Made by a program: the position numbers and the translations under genes
Notes under the pieces: generated by a model
Databases searched by the model: none
The model's input: the letters and a program-made list of their open reading frames with translations, nothing else
Told to the model about the DNA's origin: nothing
DNA from: Actinomyces bowdenii
Lineage (GTDB): Bacteria; Actinomycetota; Actinomycetes; Actinomycetales; Actinomycetaceae
Direction of reading: 5' to 3'
Length of the DNA stretch: 43,213 nt
Assembly: GCF_017592395.1 (NCBI RefSeq)
Contig: NZ_JAGFOU010000030.1
Span: 1 to 43,213 of the forward strand
In this document: positions 39,359-43,213 of the stretch, one piece after another
Position numbering within the stretch: position 1 is the stretch's first letter
Layout: each line of letters starts with the position of its first letter

Positions 39359-39725
39359 ATGCGCCACGATGTGAGTGCGCACTGGGTCAGCGAGGCCCAA
39401 CAGATCAAGCGGTCAGCAGATTGGGCGCTTGCCAGTACCCCACGCACACGTGGTCCTTTTAGTTTCTGGTATATCCCTGCAGATATTCTAGTTGGTATTG
39501 CTTTGGTTGTTGCTGAGCTGGGCCAGTCCCTGTACGTGCTTCTTCCGCGAGCAGAGACTCAGGTGACGCCCTCAGTCGAAAAAAATTATGCTTCCCCTCG
39601 TTCTGCCTTGGCGCGCTTGCAACGATACGTTCGGAAGGCGTATGCCTCGCGGCATCGAATATGCCGAGGATCTGGCTGGTGGCTCACTCGACCTCAAAGG
39701 CGCGTTAATCCGCGTTGGCATTTGA
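39359..39725 (+). pseudogene. Small single-TM protein gene with frameshift
   Basis: ATG 39359 is preceded closely by GAGGAG. The frame encodes QIKRSADWALASTPRTRGPF and a hydrophobic segment WYIPADILVGIALVVAELGQ, about residues 38-57, then LARLQRYVRKAYASR. Near 39647-39652 protein-like sequence moves to the next frame: GIEYAEDLAGGSLDLKGALI then RVGI and TGA 39723-39725. A single extra base near there would explain this, giving an ancestral protein of about 121 aa. In the original frame the tail is arginine/tryptophan-rich and ends at 39742. No family is recognised; a small membrane protein is likely. Confidence 0.5.
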
Positions 39726-39949
39726 TGTTCCGACGATGTTGACCAGCGGCCAAGTGCTGATTTGCTCGCACGGCACGCTCCGAAAGACGCGGCGCATGAT
39801 GTACACCGACGGTTAGAACGTGCCGAGCCATAATGGGCAGATAGCACCCATTGGACAGAACTCCATACGGTAGTGCGCGCATAATAGACAATAGACAGCG
39901 GCGAGGACGAACAGAATACCCCAAAGGTATTGCCTTAATCTGCCATCTC

Positions 39950-39983
39950 GTTTACAATGCAAGGAGATCATGTAATTGTAAAC
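39950..39983 (+). promoter_or_regulatory. Hairpin presenting a ribosome binding site and start-stop codons
   Basis: GTTTACAAT (39950-39958) and ATTGTAAAC (39975-39983) form a perfect 9-bp stem. The 16-nt loop contains AAGGAG (39961-39966) and, 3 nt later, ATG directly followed by TAA (39970-39975). The true start of the next gene lies just after the stem. It may regulate translation or be a protein-binding palindrome. Confidence 0.5.
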
Positions 39984-39993
39984 AGGAATGTCT

Positions 39994-40446
39994 ATGACTG
40001 AGTTTGAACACCCCACAAACTCCAGCGAATACCAGCCTTGCCAAGGGACGGACGCAGCACCACTGCACCACGAGGTAGCAGACTGCAGTGAACAGGTTGT
40101 AGTGCCGGGTGAGGTAGCAGCACAACTTGGAGCGACTGCCTGCCAAGAGGCGTTATGCCAGATGCGTACACACAACCGTGAAGCAACGGCAGAAGAAAAG
40201 GATGACACCATGGCAACTGTAGCGATCTATCCAACGAATCCAACCGCAAAAAAAATGGAAAAGTTGCGGACTCGGATCTCGCAATGGTGGGCGAGTGTAA
40301 CTTGGAAACCGGGGGACGACATCATCGTGACAGGAGACCCTGTCGATCCGCTTGATCCCGTGGCCTGCATAGGGCCAAAAGGTGCTAGAAAGTATTTTAA
40401 TCGCTACAACATAATTGACGACCCCGACAATATAACCACAGATTAG
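39994..40446 (+). CDS. Small acidic hypothetical protein
   Basis: The product of 150 aa has no signal peptide or membrane helix. The first half is acidic and polar (MTEFEHPTNSSEYQPCQGTD) with several cysteines. The second half has KKMEKLRTRISQWWASVTWK and GDDIIVTGDPVDPLDPVACI. I do not recognise a family. ATG 39994 is preferred because AGGA ends 6 nt upstream; ATG 39988 is also in frame. Codon use is less GC-biased than in the core genes, consistent with acquired DNA. It follows the RBS hairpin directly. Confidence 0.5.
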   Translation: MTEFEHPTNSSEYQPCQGTDAAPLHHEVADCSEQVVVPGEVAAQLGATACQEALCQMRTHNREATAEEKDDTMATVAIYPTNPTAKKMEKLRTRISQWWASVTWKPGDDIIVTGDPVDPLDPVACIGPKGARKYFNRYNIIDDPDNITTD

Positions 40447-40496
40447 TGGGTCTCGCTGCACCCCTCGTGATGGCAAGCCCTGTTTAATATTAGACT

Positions 40497-40525
40497 TTGA
40501 TTCGCATCATAGAGTTTGGTCTAAT
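40497..40525 (+). promoter_or_regulatory. Promoter of AT-rich membrane protein gene
   Basis: TTGATT (40497-40502), a 17-bp spacer and TCTAAT (40520-40525) form a good sigma-70-type promoter in AT-rich DNA, about 105 bp before ATG 40636. Confidence 0.5.
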
Positions 40526-40635
40526 CTAAGTTTCTAAGTTCTGTTGGCCCTGTTTGTCATACAGTTACGTCTCGCTTCTAAGTTAACCAGCATTTTGCGG
40601 GTATGTACGGCAGTGTGTAAAGGTGTTGATACAAA

Positions 40636-42015
40636 ATGTATAATGAAAATGCCACCTCAAGCAACTTTATTCCTAAAGACGATTCGGATAAAGAAGAACT
40701 TCTTGAGGATCGTTCTACTATCTATTCTCAGATAGAAGCATTGGAAAATAGTTATGTTTCATGGAGAAGTCGCTCTATTATAACTCTCGATTTTGCTGAT
40801 GGAGCGGGCACATATGTAGAGCACCTTAGTATTGATATAGATAAGGCTAAATTTGAAGAGAGTATTAATCACGAACGCTCTGAGCATTATTATATACCAC
40901 TTGGATGGCGTCAAAGACACACTTTTTTGGAATTCGACTGCAAGGCCAACTCCGGAGAATCGTTGCAACTGATGCCTCTGTCATTCAGGCATGGATACAC
41001 GGAGTGGCGGTTTTTAAAATCATGCCAGAGAAAACTCTCTAGTTCTTCCAGTCTTCCAAGTTGTATTAGAGACCATATAGTTGCCGTAATTAATGGGACA
41101 GCAAACCTAAGACAAGGAGTAAAATTACGTGGTCAATCATGCGCTAACCATTCTACTCAGTGTGAAGAATTATGGAATTCATTAATGAGCGATCCTGAAA
41201 TCTACTCAGATTTTCTCAGAATGAGAAGCCGTGAGCCTCTAATTCTCAAGGCGAAGAAGAGTTATGATTTTTCTATACTGAAGTTACGCGAACGGAGAAC
41301 TCTTGACTTTCCGCACAGAAAACTGAAGCAGGCGATGTTGGCGACGGGGCCTGCAGCCTTGAGATCAAGAAGAGCCTCCAGTATTAAAATCGTAGTTCCT
41401 CCAGATGTACGTATAAAGTCAGCTGCTTTATATGATATGCAACAACCGACGCCGTATCAAGCGTCACTATATGGAGACGGAAGTTGGGCACATATAAATG
41501 AGAATCATTCTAGCGATATAATCAAGTGGGCTATAACATTCTACCCTCGTCGCGCACATACTGTCACTCCCGGATTATTGATACTATTGTTCGGAATTTG
41601 CTTGTGCATTTATTGGTACTTTTCTACACAAAGAACGCCTCTCAGCGACTGGAACGAACAAACCGTAGGACTTTTTGCTAAGCGCCCTTCCTACGCTTTT
41701 CTTCTAGCCTACTATACCGCTAATATCCCGACATTATTTTACAGGAATCATGAGCGATCTTTCCTATATGGTTGGATGGTAAAAAGAATTCAATGGGGGT
41801 TGGGAATAGGGATGTTTTTCGTAGTGGCCTTCCCTTTCTTACCTCATGCAGCAATTAAGCTTGGTGAGTTGTTTGGTGTGCACGATCGAAGTGTGGGCTT
41901 TATTCCTGACATCCTCCAGTACTCTAGAATTGGTGTTGGCGTGTACTTAATTATGCTTACAATTTGTTTTTTTGTGATGTTTATTCGCCCTAAGGGAAAA
42001 GTCGGAATAAAGTGA
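40636..42015 (+). CDS. AT-rich orphan membrane protein
   Basis: The 459-aa protein is encoded by DNA far richer in A+T than the rest of the window, with codons such as TTA, ATA and AGA. That is strong evidence for horizontal transfer. The first 310 residues are polar and cytoplasmic-like. Four hydrophobic segments follow at about 312-330 (TPGLLILLFGICLCIYWYF), 352-369, 385-405 and 432-450. The N-terminal part has no recognised domain; RIKSAALYDMQQPTPYQASL and SWAHINENHSSDII lie just before the membrane part. AAAGG lies about 13 nt before ATG 40636, a poor site. Its position between a small orphan and insertion sequences suggests an accessory function such as phage or competitor interaction, which is not shown. 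Confidence 0.7.
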   Translation: MYNENATSSNFIPKDDSDKEELLEDRSTIYSQIEALENSYVSWRSRSIITLDFADGAGTYVEHLSIDIDKAKFEESINHERSEHYYIPLGWRQRHTFLEFDCKANSGESLQLMPLSFRHGYTEWRFLKSCQRKLSSSSSLPSCIRDHIVAVINGTANLRQGVKLRGQSCANHSTQCEELWNSLMSDPEIYSDFLRMRSREPLILKAKKSYDFSILKLRERRTLDFPHRKLKQAMLATGPAALRSRRASSIKIVVPPDVRIKSAALYDMQQPTPYQASLYGDGSWAHINENHSSDIIKWAITFYPRRAHTVTPGLLILLFGICLCIYWYFSTQRTPLSDWNEQTVGLFAKRPSYAFLLAYYTANIPTLFYRNHERSFLYGWMVKRIQWGLGIGMFFVVAFPFLPHAAIKLGELFGVHDRSVGFIPDILQYSRIGVGVYLIMLTICFFVMFIRPKGKVGIK

Positions 42016-42356
42016 GTAAACTCAGCCTGTCTTCAGCGATTTAAAGCCTTAAGAGTGTTGGCTCTCCGATTGGGGACGCTCAGACAGGCCTGAAGGGTGC
42101 TGTAAAGGGTCTTCTCTAGACAGACCGCTACCGCCGAAGTGTTGTTATCACGTGCCAGATTAATATCGGTGGTATCGGTAAGCCGGTGTAGCACTGGTGC
42201 TGCCTGAATCCCAGGCCTAGCAGTCCGCTGGCCGGGCCGGCGACATAGTCAAAGATGTGGACAGCGGTATGATGATATGGCTGAAATTAAACAAAGCCGT
42301 ATCCTAGGAGTCTTTCGGGATGGAAATGATGGCGCCGGTCGTTGTAGAATACCTGC
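42016..42356. other. Gene-free spacer up to the transposase
   Basis: About 340 bp without a supported gene. Imperfect inverted segments (CCTGTCT near 42028 with AGACAGG near 42082) may form a terminator for the AT-rich gene. The left end of the IS630-type element must lie here; I cannot identify its terminal repeat. Confidence 0.35.
42345..42350 (+). promoter_or_regulatory. Candidate -10 element, leaderless transposase start
   Basis: TAGAAT is followed by ACCTGC and ATG 42357, the same TANNNT-N6-ATG layout as several host genes. The ATG lies within the palindrome CCTGCATGCAGG. Confidence 0.4.
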
Positions 42357-43016
42357 ATGCAGGTAGATATCACGGTCGAAGAGCGGCAGGCCCTCCTCGG
42401 ATGGAAAAAGCGCAGCGACAGCCTGATCCTCATTCGACTGAAAGCCGAAGCTATTCTCTACGCCTCGCACGGCGTTGACCTGGATTTCATCGCGGAGATG
42501 GTGGGCCGAACCGTCAGGACGGTTAAAGAATGGTTGTCTGCGTGGCGTGCCACCAGGCTGCACTCGGTGATCACCGGTCATGCGGGTAATGAGAACGCCG
42601 CCAAGCTTACCCGAGAACAAAAAGAACAACTCAAAGAGGTCCTGAGCAAGCCACCCTCGCAGTCCGGCATCAGCGCCGACTTCTGGGACGTGCCCGCCCT
42701 GGCCGATGTAGTGAGGACCATATTCGATGTCGAGTACAAGTCGGACTCCTCCTACCGACTGCTCATGCGCTTCTTGGGCATGACCTTCAAGCTGCCCGAC
42801 CCGTTCGACAAGCGGTGTGATGAGAAGGTCATCAACAAGCGGATGGCGCAGGTCACAGACCAGGTCGAGGACCTGCTGGCCCAGGGATGAGAGGTCTACG
42901 CCGTCGATGAGGTCCGGGTTGAGCACGAGACGGAGACCAGGAGGATGTGGCTCCCTGCCGATAAGCGCACAAAAATCTATGTCGACCGCAGCAAGGCCGC
43001 CCAGTCGTTCTTCGAA
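42357..43016 (+). pseudogene. IS630-type transposase, in-frame TGA and truncated by another IS
   Basis: The N-terminal helix-turn-helix region (LILIRLKAEAILYASHGVDL, FIAEMVGRTVRTVKEWLSAW) and SYRLLMRFLGMTFKLPDPF match IS630-family transposases. A TGA at 42888-42890 interrupts the frame just before the catalytic domain. The frame continues EVYAVDEVRVEHETETRRMW, containing the first DDE aspartate in AVDEV, and then VDRSKAAQSFFEG. Homology stops at about 43016, where the end of a second insertion sequence begins. The remaining DDE residues are missing, so the gene is inactive. Confidence 0.75.
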
Positions 43017-43213
43017 GGTTATTCAGGGGTTGGTGTAGGTGTATAGGGCTAGGGTGGCTGTGATGGTTTCTTTGAAGGTGTCCAGTGGGCGCCTGTAGTC
43101 GTGGGATAGGATCTTCCATGATTTGATGTGTGCGATGGTTCGTTCGACGACGTATCGGATGTTGTTCAGGGATTTGTTGGACTGCTTCTGGGCCTTGGTG
43201 AGATCGCCGTTGG
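43017..43213 (-). mobile_element. IS5-type insertion sequence, one end (continues past window)
   Basis: The element enters the IS630-type transposase gene at about 43015-43022 and carries the 3' end of its own transposase on the minus strand. Only one terminus is in the window, so the terminal repeats and target duplication cannot be checked. Confidence 0.65.
43023..43213 (-). CDS. IS5-type transposase, C-terminal part
   Basis: This partial gene continues past the right end of the window. The 62 visible residues include QKQSNKSLNNIRYVVERTIA, then HIKSWKILSHDYRRPLDTF and a terminal LALYTYTNP. I recall this as the C-terminus of IS5-group transposases with a DDE_Tnp_4-type nuclease, where the 'R-VVER-I-HLK-W-IL--DYRRP' helix carries the catalytic glutamate. 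The stop is at 43025-43023. Whether the rest is intact cannot be seen. Confidence 0.75.
   Translation of the reverse strand, partial: NGDLTKAQKQSNKSLNNIRYVVERTIAHIKSWKILSHDYRRPLDTFKETITATLALYTYTNP

Noticed and set aside
38205..42890. Selenocysteine or programmed readthrough at the in-frame TGA codons
   Set aside because: No selenoprotein family is involved and no recognisable downstream stem-loop was found. Mutation or sequence error is simpler.
37738..43213. Second attachment site copying the tRNA-Ser 3' end
   Set aside because: No second copy of the T-arm/acceptor sequence was seen within the window, so no att pair is claimed.

Overview
The window is high-GC DNA (very G+C-rich at third codon positions) with actinobacterial gene families: DUF5926, an EspR-like regulator, an OxyR-type LysR regulator, a fructosamine kinase and MAB_1171c-like membrane proteins. 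Many genes appear to start on leaderless transcripts. Together this suggests Actinomycetaceae, probably Actinomyces or a close relative. The genus is inferred from gene content and style, not from a marker gene. Two stretches stand apart: 11.5-13.6 kb and 37.8-43.2 kb have lower GC, broken genes, an AT-rich orphan and insertion sequences, so they look like recently acquired or decaying DNA.

Layout. 0-3.5 kb: twin inverted-repeat units, DUF5926, an AlkC/AlkD-like DNA alkylation repair protein, and a TetR-oxidoreductase pair. 3.7-10.5 kb: a carbohydrate locus. A PfkB kinase, a binding protein and two ABC permeases lie on the minus strand; a DeoR-family repressor and a GH4 phospho-glycosidase diverge on the plus strand. 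10.5-11.5 kb: a 21-bp palindromic repeat array and an isoprenyl transferase. 12.1-13.1 kb: an HNH endonuclease gene broken by one stop codon. 13.7-17 kb: an amidohydrolase and a DUF885 metallohydrolase, probably co-transcribed. 17.3-22.9 kb: a glycosyltransferase, a long palindrome, a large membrane protein with an alkaline-phosphatase-like domain, a fructosamine kinase and prephenate dehydratase. 22.9-27.4 kb: a ParA-like ATPase with a variant Walker A, a diacylglycerol-kinase-like lipid kinase and an OxyR-like regulator.

28.0-32.2 kb holds the most promising unexplained system. An EspR-like HTH regulator is followed by an overlapping ImmA/IrrE metallopeptidase and two tandem paralogous seven-TM proteins (MAB_1171c/DUF6545-like). 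Next come an AT-rich palindromic site, a 28-codon ORF with a strong ribosome binding site, and a 227-aa protein of unknown family whose start overlaps the 28-codon stop. Housekeeping genes follow: serS, a HAD phosphatase, an orphan binding lipoprotein and an AGE-family sugar isomerase with a structured leader.

From tRNA-Ser(UGA) at 37.7 kb to the end the DNA looks like an island. It contains a gene broken by TGA, a frameshifted small membrane-protein gene, an RBS-containing hairpin before a small orphan protein, an AT-rich four-TM orphan with its own promoter, and an IS630-type transposase that carries an in-frame TGA and is cut by the end of an IS5-type element.
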